In this document: positions 25,527-34,459 of the stretch, in pieces
Position numbering within the stretch: position 1 is the first letter of the stretch
Layout: the number at the start of each line of letters is the position of its first letter
Assembly (NCBI GenBank): GCA_001898625.1
Contig: MKUP01000007.1
Location: 231,381-295,380 of the forward strand
From: Burkholderiales bacterium 67-32
Lineage (GTDB): Bacteria; Pseudomonadota; Gammaproteobacteria; Burkholderiales; Burkholderiaceae_B
DNA: 64,000 nucleotides
Direction: 5' to 3'
The notes under the pieces: generated by a model
Database searches by the model: none
Told to the model about the DNA's origin: nothing
The model's input: only the letters and a program-made list of their open reading frames with translations
Position numbers and translations under genes: made by a program

Positions 25527-26889
25527 CCCACGCGTCGAACTGTTCGTTCGTCACATAGCCCAGAGCCAGCGCGGATTCGCGTAGCGACAGGTTTTCCTTG
25601 TGCGCCTTCTTGGCGATCTGGGCGGCCTTGTCGTAGCCGATGTGGGGGTTGAGCGCGGTGACCAGCATCAGGGAGCGCTCGACCAGTTCGGCGATGCGGT
25701 CGCGGTTGGGTTCCAGGCCCGCCACGCAGTTCTTCTCGAAGCTCTCCATGCCGTCGGCCAGCAGGCGGACCGATTGCAGGAAGTTGTGGATCAGCATGGG
25801 CTTGAAGACGTTCAGCTCGAAGTTGCCGCTGGCGCCGCCGATGTTGATGGCGACGTCGTTGCCCAGGACCTGGGCGCCGAGCATGGTCAGGGCCTCGGAC
25901 TGGGTCGGGTTGACCTTGCCGGGCATGATGGAACTGCCGGGCTCGTTCTCGGGAATGCTGATCTCGCCCAGTCCCGAGCGTGGGCCGCTGGCGAGCCAGC
26001 GCACGTCGTTGGCCAGCTTGATCAGGCCGGCGGCCAGGGTTTTCAAGGCGCCGTGGGAGAACAGCAGGCCCTCGTGCGAGGCCAGCGCCTGGAATTTGTT
26101 GGGCGCCGATTCGAAGGGCAGGCCGGTTTCGCGCGCCAGTTCGGCGGCCACCTTCGCGCCGAACTCCGGATGAGTGTTCAGGCCGGTACCGACCGCGGTG
26201 CCGCCTATGGCCAGTTGCAGCAGGCTGCGCTGGGCGTGGCGGATCTGTTCCTCGGCCAGCAGCAACTGAGCCTCGTGGCCGGACAGTTCCTGCCCCAGGG
26301 TCAGCGGCGTGGCGTCCTGCAAGTGAGTGCGGCCGATCTTGACGATGTCGGCATAGGCGCGCGCCTTGTCGCCCAGCGTCTTGCGCAGGCGCGCCAGCGC
26401 CGGCAACAGGCGGGCGTGGATCTGTAGCGCCGCCGCCACGTGCATGGCGGTGGGAAAGACGTCGTTGGAGGACTGGCCGCGGTTGACGTGGTCGTTGGGG
26501 TGGACCAGCCGCGCCTCGCCCCGTTCGCCGCCCAGCAGTTCCGAGGCGCGGTTGGCCAGCACCTCGTTGACGTTCATGTTGGTCTGCGTGCCCGAGCCGG
26601 TCTGCCAGACGCTCAGGGGGAATTCGTCCGGCCAGCGGCCGGCGATGATCTCGTCGGCCGCCGCCTCGATGGCATGGGCGGCGCGGCCGTCGAGCAGGCC
26701 CAGTTCGGCGTTGACGCGGGCGGCGGCGCGCTTGACCTGGGCCAGGGCCGTGATCAGCGGCATGGGCATTTTCTCGTGTGAAATCGCGAAGAACTGCAGC
26801 GATCGCTGGGTCTGGGCGCCCCACAAATGGTCGGCGGGAACGTCGATCGGACCGAAGGTGTCCTTTTCAACACGGGTTTGCATGTTCAT
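25504..26889 (-). CDS. fumC: Class II fumarate hydratase (fumarase C)
   Basis: A 461-residue iron-independent fumarase interconverting fumarate and L-malate in the TCA cycle. The family signature [11 protein letters not shown] is present at about residues 315-325, with [13 protein letters not shown] near 97-109 and [14 protein letters not shown] binding the substrate. Length and whole sequence are typical. The alternative superfamily members aspartase and argininosuccinate lyase fit less well because of the SGTQTNMN and [10 protein letters not shown] segments. Divergent from the PPK2 gene, convergent with the efflux gene. Confidence 0.96.
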   Translation of the reverse strand: MNMQTRVEKDTFGPIDVPADHLWGAQTQRSLQFFAISHEKMPMPLITALAQVKRAAARVNAELGLLDGRAAHAIEAAADEIIAGRWPDEFPLSVWQTGSGTQTNMNVNEVLANRASELLGGERGEARLVHPNDHVNRGQSSNDVFPTAMHVAAALQIHARLLPALARLRKTLGDKARAYADIVKIGRTHLQDATPLTLGQELSGHEAQLLLAEEQIRHAQRSLLQLAIGGTAVGTGLNTHPEFGAKVAAELARETGLPFESAPNKFQALASHEGLLFSHGALKTLAAGLIKLANDVRWLASGPRSGLGEISIPENEPGSSIMPGKVNPTQSEALTMLGAQVLGNDVAINIGGASGNFELNVFKPMLIHNFLQSVRLLADGMESFEKNCVAGLEPNRDRIAELVERSLMLVTALNPHIGYDKAAQIAKKAHKENLSLRESALALGYVTNEQFDAWVIPKNMV

Positions 26890-26990
26890 CTCCTTGCCTG
26901 CCCGGCCCGGCCTGCGGGCCTGGCTGATTCCAGATTAGCAGAAGCCTTCCGCGCATCGGCTTGTGTCCCTGCAAGCGACTGTGGTAAAGG

Positions 26991-28487
26991 ATGAGCGGTA
27001 CCAGAACCAGGGAGCTTTTCGTGTTCGAACGAGCCGAGCGGGACCCGTCCATGGACGAGCGGGAGTACGAGCGGCGCGAGCTCGTGCTGCGGACGGAACT
27101 GCTCCAGCAGCAGTACGAACTTCTGAAGCAGCGCGACCGCGCCGTGCTGATCGTGGTGGCGGGGGTCGACGGCGCGGGCAAGGGGTCCGCGATCAACCTG
27201 CTCAACGAGTGGATGGACCCGCGCCACATCCGGACCCTGGCCTTCGGCGACCCCAGCGTCGACGAGGCCCAGCGGCCGGCCATGTGGCGCTACTGGAACG
27301 CGTTGCCCGCGCTGGGGCAGACCGGGATCGTCTTCGGCTCCTGGTATGCGCCCCTGTTCAAGGAGGCGGCGCGCAAGAAGCCGGACATGGACCGCATCGA
27401 GGCGATGGCGGCCGAGATCCTGCACTTCGAGTCCATGCTGGCCAGCGAGCGGGTGCGTATGCTCAAGCTCTGGTATCACCTGTCGCGCGATGCGCAGGTG
27501 GCCCGTATCGATGCGCAACTGGCCGATCCCGCGACGGCCTGGCGGGTGTCCGAGGCCGACCTGAAGGTACGCAAGAAATTCGACCGGCTGCGCACGGCCG
27601 GCGAGATCGTGCTGGGCGCCACCGATGCGGCCTATACGCCGTGGCGGGTGGTGCCGGGCGCCGATGCCCGGCTGCGCGCGGTCGAAACGGCCTCGGCCGT
27701 GTTGCAGGCGATGCGCGAGCCGCTGCCGCGCGCGCCGCGCCGGCCGCCGCTGCAGGGGGGGCGCCCTGGCGGCAGATCCAAGGCGGTGCTGGAGCCCGCG
27801 CCGGGCGGCGGCAAGCTGGACGAGGTCGATTACGAAAGGCAACTGGCCGGGTGGCAGGCCCGCCTGTCGGAGCAGGTCCGCGCCAAGCGCTTTCGCAAGC
27901 GCTCGCTGGTGCTGGTGTTCGAGGGCGTGGATGCCGCCGGCAAGGGCGGCGCGATCCGGCGCGTTTCGCACGCGCTGGACGTGCGGAATTTCGACATCGT
28001 GCCGATCTCCGCGCCCAGCGACGACGAACTGGCCCATCCCTATCTGTGGCGATTCTGGCGGCACCTGCCGCTGCACGGCCGGGTGTGCATCTTCGACCGC
28101 TCCTGGTATGGCCGGGTACTGGTCGAACGGGTCGAATCGCTGATCCCGCCCGCTACGTGGCGGCGCGCCTACGACGAGATCAACGACTTCGAGGACCAGT
28201 TGCGTCGCAGTGGCGCGGTGGTGCTGAAGTTCTGGCTGTCTGTCTCGCGCGAGGAACAACTGCGCCGCTTCAAGGAGCGCCGCGATTCTCCCTTCAAGAG
28301 TTTCAAGCTCACCCCGGACGACTGGCGCAACCGGCGCAAGTGGGACGACTACATGTCGGCCGCGCGCGAGATGATCGCGCGCACGGACTCCGCGCACGCG
28401 CCCTGGATCGTGGTGGCCGACGACGACAAGCGCACCGCGCGGGTCAAGGTCCTGGAACATATCGTGAAGGCCATGAATGACGCCTAG
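26991..28487 (+). CDS. pap: Polyphosphate:AMP phosphotransferase (tandem PPK2 domains)
   Basis: A 498-residue class II PPK2 with two tandem kinase domains, transferring phosphate from polyphosphate to AMP to give ADP. Domain 1 (about 30-240) has Walker A VAGVDGAGKG. Domain 2 (about 285-498) has FEGVDAAGKG and Walker-B-like FDRSWYGRVLVERV. In domain 1 the equivalent of the DRSWY motif reads FGSWYAPL, so the aspartate is lost and domain 1 is probably structural while domain 2 is catalytic, as in known two-domain members. Divergent from fumC. Overlaps the next MFS start by 11 bp. Confidence 0.93.
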   Translation: MSGTRTRELFVFERAERDPSMDEREYERRELVLRTELLQQQYELLKQRDRAVLIVVAGVDGAGKGSAINLLNEWMDPRHIRTLAFGDPSVDEAQRPAMWRYWNALPALGQTGIVFGSWYAPLFKEAARKKPDMDRIEAMAAEILHFESMLASERVRMLKLWYHLSRDAQVARIDAQLADPATAWRVSEADLKVRKKFDRLRTAGEIVLGATDAAYTPWRVVPGADARLRAVETASAVLQAMREPLPRAPRRPPLQGGRPGGRSKAVLEPAPGGGKLDEVDYERQLAGWQARLSEQVRAKRFRKRSLVLVFEGVDAAGKGGAIRRVSHALDVRNFDIVPISAPSDDELAHPYLWRFWRHLPLHGRVCIFDRSWYGRVLVERVESLIPPATWRRAYDEINDFEDQLRRSGAVVLKFWLSVSREEQLRRFKERRDSPFKSFKLTPDDWRNRRKWDDYMSAAREMIARTDSAHAPWIVVADDDKRTARVKVLEHIVKAMNDA

Positions 28488-29685
28488 TCCACGCCAGCCT
28501 TCCACCGCGTGGGTGCTGACCGTCACGCTCGCGATCCAGTCGCTGGCCTCGGCCGCCACCATCGCGCCGGCGGTGGTCGCTCCAGTGGCCACGCGCGAGC
28601 TCGGACTGCCTTCCAGCGCCATCGGCTTCTACATGGCCCTGGTCTACCTGGGCGCGATGTTCACCAGCGTGATCGGCGGCACCCTGGTCACCCGCCTGGG
28701 AGCGGTGCGCTGCAGCCAGGCAGCCCTGCTGCTGTGCGGCCTGGGCACGGGGCTGCTGTGCAGCGGCGGCCCCACGGTCGCGGCCTTGGGCGCATTGATC
28801 ATCGGTGCCGGGTACGGTCCCATCACGCCTTCCAGCTCCTATCTGCTGATGCGCAGCACGCCCGCCCATCGCATGTCGCTGGTGTTCTCGATCAAGCAGA
28901 CCGGCGTGCCGCTGGGCGGGGTGCTGGCCGCGCTGGTCAGTCCGCAGATCGAACACGTGCTGGGCTGGCGCTGGGCACTGGGCATTTGCGCGGTGGCCTG
29001 CCTGCTGTGCATGCTGGTCGCGCAAAGCGTGCGCCGCAGCCTGGACGTGCCGGGCGAGCCCGCCGCCCCGTGGCGCTGGCAGGACCTGGCGCGGCCGGTC
29101 GGCCTGGTCTGGCGCACGCCCTCGCTGCGCCTCATGGCCGTGTGCTCGCTGCTGTTCTCCTTCATCCAGCTGGCGATCACGGCCTACCTGGTGACCTACC
29201 TGAACCTGTCGCTGGGATGGACGCTGATCGCGGCGGGCGTCATCCTGTCCTTGTCGCAGGTCGCGGGCGTGGCCGGGCGGATCCTGTGGGGCATCGTGGC
29301 CGATCGCTGGGCGCCGCCGCGCAAGGTCCTGGGCGGCCTGGCCCTGACGATGGCGGCAAGCTGCGTCGCCACCGCCTTCCTGCAGCCCGCCACGCCATGG
29401 CTGCTGGTGGCGGCCGTCGCGGTGGTGTTCGGCGCTTCGGCCATAGGCTGGAACGGCGTGTTCCTGGCCGAGGTCGCCCGGCGCGCGCCCGCGGGCCAGG
29501 CCGGCGCGGCCACGGGCGGGACCCTGCTGTTCACGTATTTCGGGGTGCTCGTGGGCCAGCCCTTGTTCAGCTACGTGGCGTCGTTGGCGGGCGAGGCGGG
29601 CCAGCCCGGCTATGCCTGGGCATACGGGCTGCTGGTGATTCCCGCGCTGTTTTGCGCCACCTGGCTGCTGCGCGCGCGAAGCTAG
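28477..29685 (+). CDS. MFS transporter (12-TM type)
   Basis: A 402-residue inner-membrane carrier with about 12 hydrophobic segments. It begins inside the last codons of the PPK2 gene, so it is translationally coupled. Features: TSVIGGTLVTRLGAVR (motif A-like), GAGYGPITPSSSYLL and FSIKQTGVPLGGVLAAL, the latter typical of the CynX/NarK-like subgroup that moves small anions or organic acids. The substrate is unknown. Its stop overlaps the convergent M20 peptidase stop by 4 bp. Confidence 0.87.
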   Translation: MTPSPRQPSTAWVLTVTLAIQSLASAATIAPAVVAPVATRELGLPSSAIGFYMALVYLGAMFTSVIGGTLVTRLGAVRCSQAALLLCGLGTGLLCSGGPTVAALGALIIGAGYGPITPSSSYLLMRSTPAHRMSLVFSIKQTGVPLGGVLAALVSPQIEHVLGWRWALGICAVACLLCMLVAQSVRRSLDVPGEPAAPWRWQDLARPVGLVWRTPSLRLMAVCSLLFSFIQLAITAYLVTYLNLSLGWTLIAAGVILSLSQVAGVAGRILWGIVADRWAPPRKVLGGLALTMAASCVATAFLQPATPWLLVAAVAVVFGASAIGWNGVFLAEVARRAPAGQAGAATGGTLLFTYFGVLVGQPLFSYVASLAGEAGQPGYAWAYGLLVIPALFCATWLLRARS

Positions 29686-31121
29686 CGCACCTGCGCGATG
29701 ACGTGGGCCACCGCCGCGGTCAGCTTCTTCACGTAGGGGATGTGCAGGAACTCGTTGGGTCCGTGGGCGTTGGACCGGGGGCCCAGCACGCCGGTGATCA
29801 GGAACTGGGCCTCGGGGAATTTCTTGCCCAGCATGCCCATGAAGGGAATGGTGCCGCCTTCGCCTATCCATGCCGTGCCTTGTCCGAACGCCGACTGCGA
29901 CGCCGCGTCCAGCGCGCGTGCGAGCCAGGGGGCGGTCGGCGGTGCGTTCCAGCCGCCGGCACCGCCCTCGCTCTCGAACCTGACCCGGGCCTGGTAGGGA
30001 GGATCCTTTTCCAGCGCGGCTTTCATCGCCCGTGTCGCGCGTTCGGCATCCACCGTGGGCGGCAGGCGCATGCTGAGCTTGAGCGAGGTCTTGGGGCGCA
30101 GCACGTTGCCGGCGGCGTCGATGGACGGCAGGCCGGCGGCGCCGGTCACGGACAGGGCCGGCCGCCAGGTGCGGTTCAGGATGCCTTCGACCGGATCGGT
30201 GGTGGTGGGCTGGGCGTGGGCATGGCCATCGGCGCCGTGCGAGCACCCCACCCAGGGAAATTGCTTCCACACCTGGTCGCCCAGGATGGCGCCCGCCGTG
30301 CGAGCCTGGACCTGGCGCTCGTCCGGGATGCCGGCATGGAGTTCCGGCAGCAGCACGCGCCCGGTGGCCGGATCGTCGATCCGGTTGAGCAACTGGCGAG
30401 CGATCCGGAACGATGACGGCACCAGGCCGCTGGCCATGCCCGAATGGACGCCTTCGTCCAGGATTTCCACCGTCAGCACGCCGCCGGTCAGCCCGCGCAG
30501 CGAGGTGGTCACCCACAACTGCTCGTAGTTGCCGCAGCCCGAGTCCAGTCCCACGACCAGCGTGGGCGGCCCGATGCGCGGGGCGAGCAGGTCCAGGTAG
30601 GCGGGCAGGTCGTAGCTGCCGCTTTCCTCGCAGGTCTCGATCAGCCCGACGCAGCGGGGGCGGGGAATGGCCTGGGCGTCCATGGCGGCCAGCGCGGCCA
30701 GGGCGGCGTAGATGGCGTAGCCGTCGTCCGCGCTGCCGCGTCCGTAAAGCTTCCCGTCCTCGATCTTCGGCGTCCACGGACCCAGGTCCTGGCGCCAGCC
30801 GGTCATCTCGGGCTGCTTGTCCAGATGGCCGTAGAACAGCACGGTGCGGTCGCCGCCCAGGCCCTGGGTGGCCGGCGTCTCGAAATACAGGCAGGGGGTG
30901 CGGCCCGGAATGGCGACGATCTCGACGTGCAGTCCGATGACCGGCTGAGCGCGCGCCCACTTCGCTGCAGCGTCCACGACCGCGGCCAGATGGCCGTGCG
31001 CGGCCCAACTGGCATCGAACATGGGCGACTTGGCGGGGATGCGCACGTAGTCGGCCAACAGGGGAATCAGTTCGTCGTCATAGCGGCGCGCCAGCACCGC
31101 GGCAAGGTCGGACAGGTCCAT
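29682..31121 (-). CDS. M20-family metallopeptidase (dipeptidase-like)
   Basis: A 479-residue di-zinc M20 peptidase. Metal ligands are readable in LFYGHLDKQP (His, Asp), GRGSADDGYAIYA (bridging Asp), ETCEESGS (catalytic Glu and ligand Glu), LDSGCGN and HGPNEFLHI (His). The dimerisation/lid domain lies about 215-390. Cytoplasmic, no signal peptide. Likely hydrolyses dipeptides or acylated amino acids; the exact substrate is not evident. Monocistronic, with a long AT-variable leader upstream to 31391. Confidence 0.9.
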   Translation of the reverse strand: MDLSDLAAVLARRYDDELIPLLADYVRIPAKSPMFDASWAAHGHLAAVVDAAAKWARAQPVIGLHVEIVAIPGRTPCLYFETPATQGLGGDRTVLFYGHLDKQPEMTGWRQDLGPWTPKIEDGKLYGRGSADDGYAIYAALAALAAMDAQAIPRPRCVGLIETCEESGSYDLPAYLDLLAPRIGPPTLVVGLDSGCGNYEQLWVTTSLRGLTGGVLTVEILDEGVHSGMASGLVPSSFRIARQLLNRIDDPATGRVLLPELHAGIPDERQVQARTAGAILGDQVWKQFPWVGCSHGADGHAHAQPTTTDPVEGILNRTWRPALSVTGAAGLPSIDAAGNVLRPKTSLKLSMRLPPTVDAERATRAMKAALEKDPPYQARVRFESEGGAGGWNAPPTAPWLARALDAASQSAFGQGTAWIGEGGTIPFMGMLGKKFPEAQFLITGVLGPRSNAHGPNEFLHIPYVKKLTAAVAHVIAQVR

Positions 31122-31391
31122 GTGGGGCTCCCGGGTCAGGTTCCAGTGTAGAACTTGTAGCCGGAGAAGGCAGCTTGCAAGATTTACATGTAATTCTTAC
31201 CTGAGGCTGGGGAGGGGGCCATGCAAATCTTATAAGAACCGCCACGTTTACCCGGTGCAACACGGTTTTCACAGGGCAAGGCCGGCATGGTACGGAATGT
31301 GCTCGTCATCCGGCACGACGCCCATCGCGTCGCTAGACAGAGCCCGTCATCAGCGGGGCTGAGTCTTACGGGAAAGCCAAGGAGAAGCACC

Positions 31392-31586
31392 ATGTTGCGC
31401 TGGGCTACTATCTTTTTCGTGATTCCCTTGCTGGCTGCCGTCGCGGGATTCAGCGACTTCGCGGCCAGTGCTGCGAACATCGCCGTCGTCCTGTTCCTGG
31501 TTTCGCTGGGGGCCTTTCTCGCCACCTTCTTCATCCGGACGCCCGAGGATGTGGAAGAGGAGTACCAGGGCGAATGGTCCCGATGA
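31392..31586 (+). CDS. DUF1328 small membrane protein
   Basis: A 64-residue protein with two hydrophobic helices (WATIFFVIPLLAAVAGF and NIAVVLFLVSLGAFLATFF), the DUF1328/YtjA pattern. GGAGAAGCACC precedes the ATG. The last 15 residues form an acidic tail. The family is often induced by stress, with no molecular function established. It lies just before the sensor kinase gene (28-bp gap) in the same direction and may share its transcript. Confidence 0.85.
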   Translation: MLRWATIFFVIPLLAAVAGFSDFAASAANIAVVLFLVSLGAFLATFFIRTPEDVEEEYQGEWSR

Positions 31587-31614
31587 ACACGCTGCTCCTT
31601 TTTCGCGGTTGAAC

Positions 31615-33603
31615 ATGGTTGCAAGACGCGCTTCGCAGGCGGCCGGGCCGCCCGATTCCTCCTATCTCAGGTTGGCCGAGCACGCCCCCGGCGTGCTTTG
31701 GTCCGCTTCGGCGACAGGTGAATGGCTGTATGTGAACCCGGCCTGGACCCGCCTGACGGGACAGCCGGCCGAGGCGGCCCTGGGCTGGGGCTGGCTGGCC
31801 TGCGTGCCCGCCGACCAGCGCGACCGGGTCCGCGCCGCCGTTGCCAAGGGTGCCGCCGATGCCGCTCCCTTCGAGGTGGTGCACGGATTGGCCACCGCCG
31901 ACGGACGGCAGGTGGACGCGCATACGCAAGCCCATCCCAGCCTGGAGTCCAACCAGCAGTTCGTGGGATTCAGCGGCACCTGCCTGCCCTTGCGCGAATC
32001 CGCCGCGGCAAGCCTGCCCGCCGACGACGAGCCCGACGGACGGCAATTGCTGGACCTGCTGCCACATGCTTTCGTCGCCTACGACACCTCGTTGCGGTAC
32101 CTGTACGCGAACCGGGCGGCCGGAGAGCTGTTCGGCATCGAACCTGCCGTCTTCGCCGGCAAGACCGCGCGGGAGCTGGGCGTGGCGCCCTACATCGCGG
32201 CGGCATACGAACAGGCGGTGGCCGACGCGCTGGCCACGGGGGCGCCGCAGACCTTCGACTACCGCATCGACACCGGATCCTCCACGCGCCACTTCCGCGT
32301 CCGCGTCGTGGCCGACGGCGACGGCCGTCGCGCCGTGGCGTCCACCCTCGACGTCAGCGCCTGGGTGCGTGTCCAGGTGGAGCAGGACACGCTGCTCCTG
32401 CGCGAACAGGCGGCGCGGACCCAGGCGGAAACCGCGATCGGGATACGCGATCAGTTCCTGTCCATGGTCTCCCACGAATTGAGGTCCCCGCTCAACGGCA
32501 TCCAGAGCTGGGCCCATGTGCTGGAGAGCCGGGTCGACGCCGACGTGCCTACGATCGCGCGGGCGCTGGCGGGCATCAGGACCGGCGTGCAGCAGCAGGT
32601 CCGGCTGATCGACGAACTGCTCGATGCCACGCATGCGATGACGGGACGGCTGCAGCTCTCGATGGCGATGGAGGTGCTGGCGCCCATCGTCGACCGCGCG
32701 ATCGCCCGCGCCGCCCCCAGGGCGGCCGAGCGCAACGTGAGCCTGCGCGCCGAACTGCCGCCCGGCGACATCCGGGTCTGGGGCAGTGCCGAACGCATCG
32801 AGCAGATGGTGGGACACCTGCTGGGCAACGCCATCAAGTTCAGCCAGCCCGACGGCCAGGTCTCGGTGCGGGTCGAGGCGACACAGGGCGAGGCGCGGAT
32901 CGCCGTCGGTGATACCGGCAAGGGCATCGCGGCCGACGTCATGCCTTATCTGTTCGATCCGTTCCGCCAGCTCGACGCCTTTCGCGCCCGTCGCCCGGAC
33001 GGCCTGGGCCTGGGATTGACGCTGGTGCGGCATCTGGCCGAACTGCAGGGCGGCAGGGTGGCCGCCCAGAGCGGCGGCGAAGGGCAGGGCGCGGTGTTCT
33101 CGATCTACCTGCCGCTGGCTCGTGAAGGCGAAGCGTCCACGGCCGCCGCGCGGCCTGCGGTGGCGGCCGTTCCGGCCGGAACCCTGAACGACGTGCGCAT
33201 CCTGTTGGTCGAGGGGCATGCCGAGGCGCGTGGGGCGCTGGCCGACTCCCTGCAACTGGCGGGGGGCGCGGTGGTCGCCTGCGAATCGGGCGCATCGGCT
33301 CTGGAGCACCTGCGCCGCATGGAGTCGGGCGAGCTGCCGCATGTCATCGTCAGCGATATGACCCTGCCCGGCATGGACGGCAGCGACACGCTGGCCCGCA
33401 TCCGCGAACTCGAGCGCGGCGCGCCGGACCGTTTTCCGTCGCCCACCCCCGCGGTCGCGCTGACTTCGGCCAGCCGGTGCGAGGATCGCATCGGCGCGCT
33501 GGCCGCCGGCTTCCAGGTCTACCTGGCCAAGCCGGTGGAGTTTCCCCAATTGGTGGGATTGATACAGAACCTGGCGCGGATCGCCTCCCTGGAACGACCC
33601 TAG
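31615..33603 (+). CDS. PAS-PAS hybrid sensor histidine kinase/response regulator
   Basis: A 662-residue cytoplasmic hybrid kinase. Order: PAS 1 (about 17-125), PAS 2 (about 145-250), HisKA with phospho-His287 in MVSHELRSPLNG, HATPase (about 385-500, N box GNAIKFS, G boxes GDTGKGI and GLGLGLTL), and a C-terminal receiver (about 525-660) with phospho-Asp581 in VIVSDMTLPGMDG and the conserved Lys in LAKPVE. The receiver's N-terminal acidic pocket reads LLVEGHAE, with one acidic residue lost. No transmembrane segments or DNA-binding output, so it probably signals to a separate regulator. Start ATG 31615 has a weak ribosome site. Confidence 0.9.
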   Translation: MVARRASQAAGPPDSSYLRLAEHAPGVLWSASATGEWLYVNPAWTRLTGQPAEAALGWGWLACVPADQRDRVRAAVAKGAADAAPFEVVHGLATADGRQVDAHTQAHPSLESNQQFVGFSGTCLPLRESAAASLPADDEPDGRQLLDLLPHAFVAYDTSLRYLYANRAAGELFGIEPAVFAGKTARELGVAPYIAAAYEQAVADALATGAPQTFDYRIDTGSSTRHFRVRVVADGDGRRAVASTLDVSAWVRVQVEQDTLLLREQAARTQAETAIGIRDQFLSMVSHELRSPLNGIQSWAHVLESRVDADVPTIARALAGIRTGVQQQVRLIDELLDATHAMTGRLQLSMAMEVLAPIVDRAIARAAPRAAERNVSLRAELPPGDIRVWGSAERIEQMVGHLLGNAIKFSQPDGQVSVRVEATQGEARIAVGDTGKGIAADVMPYLFDPFRQLDAFRARRPDGLGLGLTLVRHLAELQGGRVAAQSGGEGQGAVFSIYLPLAREGEASTAAARPAVAAVPAGTLNDVRILLVEGHAEARGALADSLQLAGGAVVACESGASALEHLRRMESGELPHVIVSDMTLPGMDGSDTLARIRELERGAPDRFPSPTPAVALTSASRCEDRIGALAAGFQVYLAKPVEFPQLVGLIQNLARIASLERP

Positions 33604-33633
33604 CCGGAAGGCGGCCCGCGGGCCGCCTTCCGG
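33604..33633. terminator. Perfect 30-bp palindrome, bidirectional terminator
   Basis: CCGGAAGGCGGCCC at 33604-33617 is the exact reverse complement of 33620-33633, with only GC between. It sits one base after the sensor-kinase stop and just before the stop of the convergent PA2169-family gene. A GC-rich hairpin without T-tract, placed between convergent genes, most likely blocks read-through both ways. Confidence 0.7.
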
Positions 33634-33639
33634 GCCAGG

Positions 33640-34089
33640 CTACGCGTGCGCGCGCATGCGGTCGCGCAGTTCCTTCACCTGGTCGTGATTGCGCACGACG
33701 CCCTCGTATTGCACCTGGATGAGGGACAGGAGCTGCGGCGACAGTTCCTCGCGCAGGGCTGCCTGGTAGCGGCCCTTGGCGACGTCCTCGCCGCGCTCGC
33801 ACTCTTCCAGGATGGCGAGATCCGTTCTTCCCGCCATCGCCGATTTCAGTCCCAGCCAGCCGCGGTGCAGCGCGCCGGCCGCGGTGCCGCCTTCTTCCGG
33901 CTCGTCGCCCAGTGCCGATACCTGCTGCTGCAACTGGGCCGCGGCCGTCGAGCAGTCGCTCGCGCGCCGGGAGAAAAGCGTCTTCAACTCGGGATCGTGG
34001 GCGTCCTGGGCAGCTTGCCGAAAGCCGTATTCGCCGTCCTTGCAGGTCTCGACCAAGTCGTTCAGTACTGTCGTCACATCTCGGGCCAT
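33640..34089 (-). CDS. PA2169-family four-helix-bundle protein
   Basis: A 149-residue all-helical, soluble protein of the ferritin-like PA2169/DUF2383 type: VLNDLVETCKDGEYGFRQAA at the N-terminus, the LKTLFSRRASDC helix, and the C-terminal LSLIQVQYEGVVRNHDQVKEL helix. Often found with stress genes in Burkholderiales and Pseudomonas; biochemical role unknown. It follows the small acidic protein gene on the same strand and converges with the sensor kinase across a strong hairpin. Confidence 0.85.
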   Translation of the reverse strand: MARDVTTVLNDLVETCKDGEYGFRQAAQDAHDPELKTLFSRRASDCSTAAAQLQQQVSALGDEPEEGGTAAGALHRGWLGLKSAMAGRTDLAILEECERGEDVAKGRYQAALREELSPQLLSLIQVQYEGVVRNHDQVKELRDRMRAHA

Positions 34090-34176
34090 CTTCGTCTCCT
34101 GGGTAGTCCGAATGAACCGGGCCGCATCGGGCCCGGTCCGGACTTCCAGCAGGAAACGGACCCGCCGGACGATCCG

Positions 34177-34446
<270 letters not shown>

Positions 34447-34459
34447 TCATGCCCGGGCT

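Noticed and set aside
28444..31008. Open frame of 854 codons on the reverse strand
   Set aside because: It crosses the MFS and M20 peptidase genes in the wrong frame; the peptide is Arg/His/Gly-rich and unlike any protein family.
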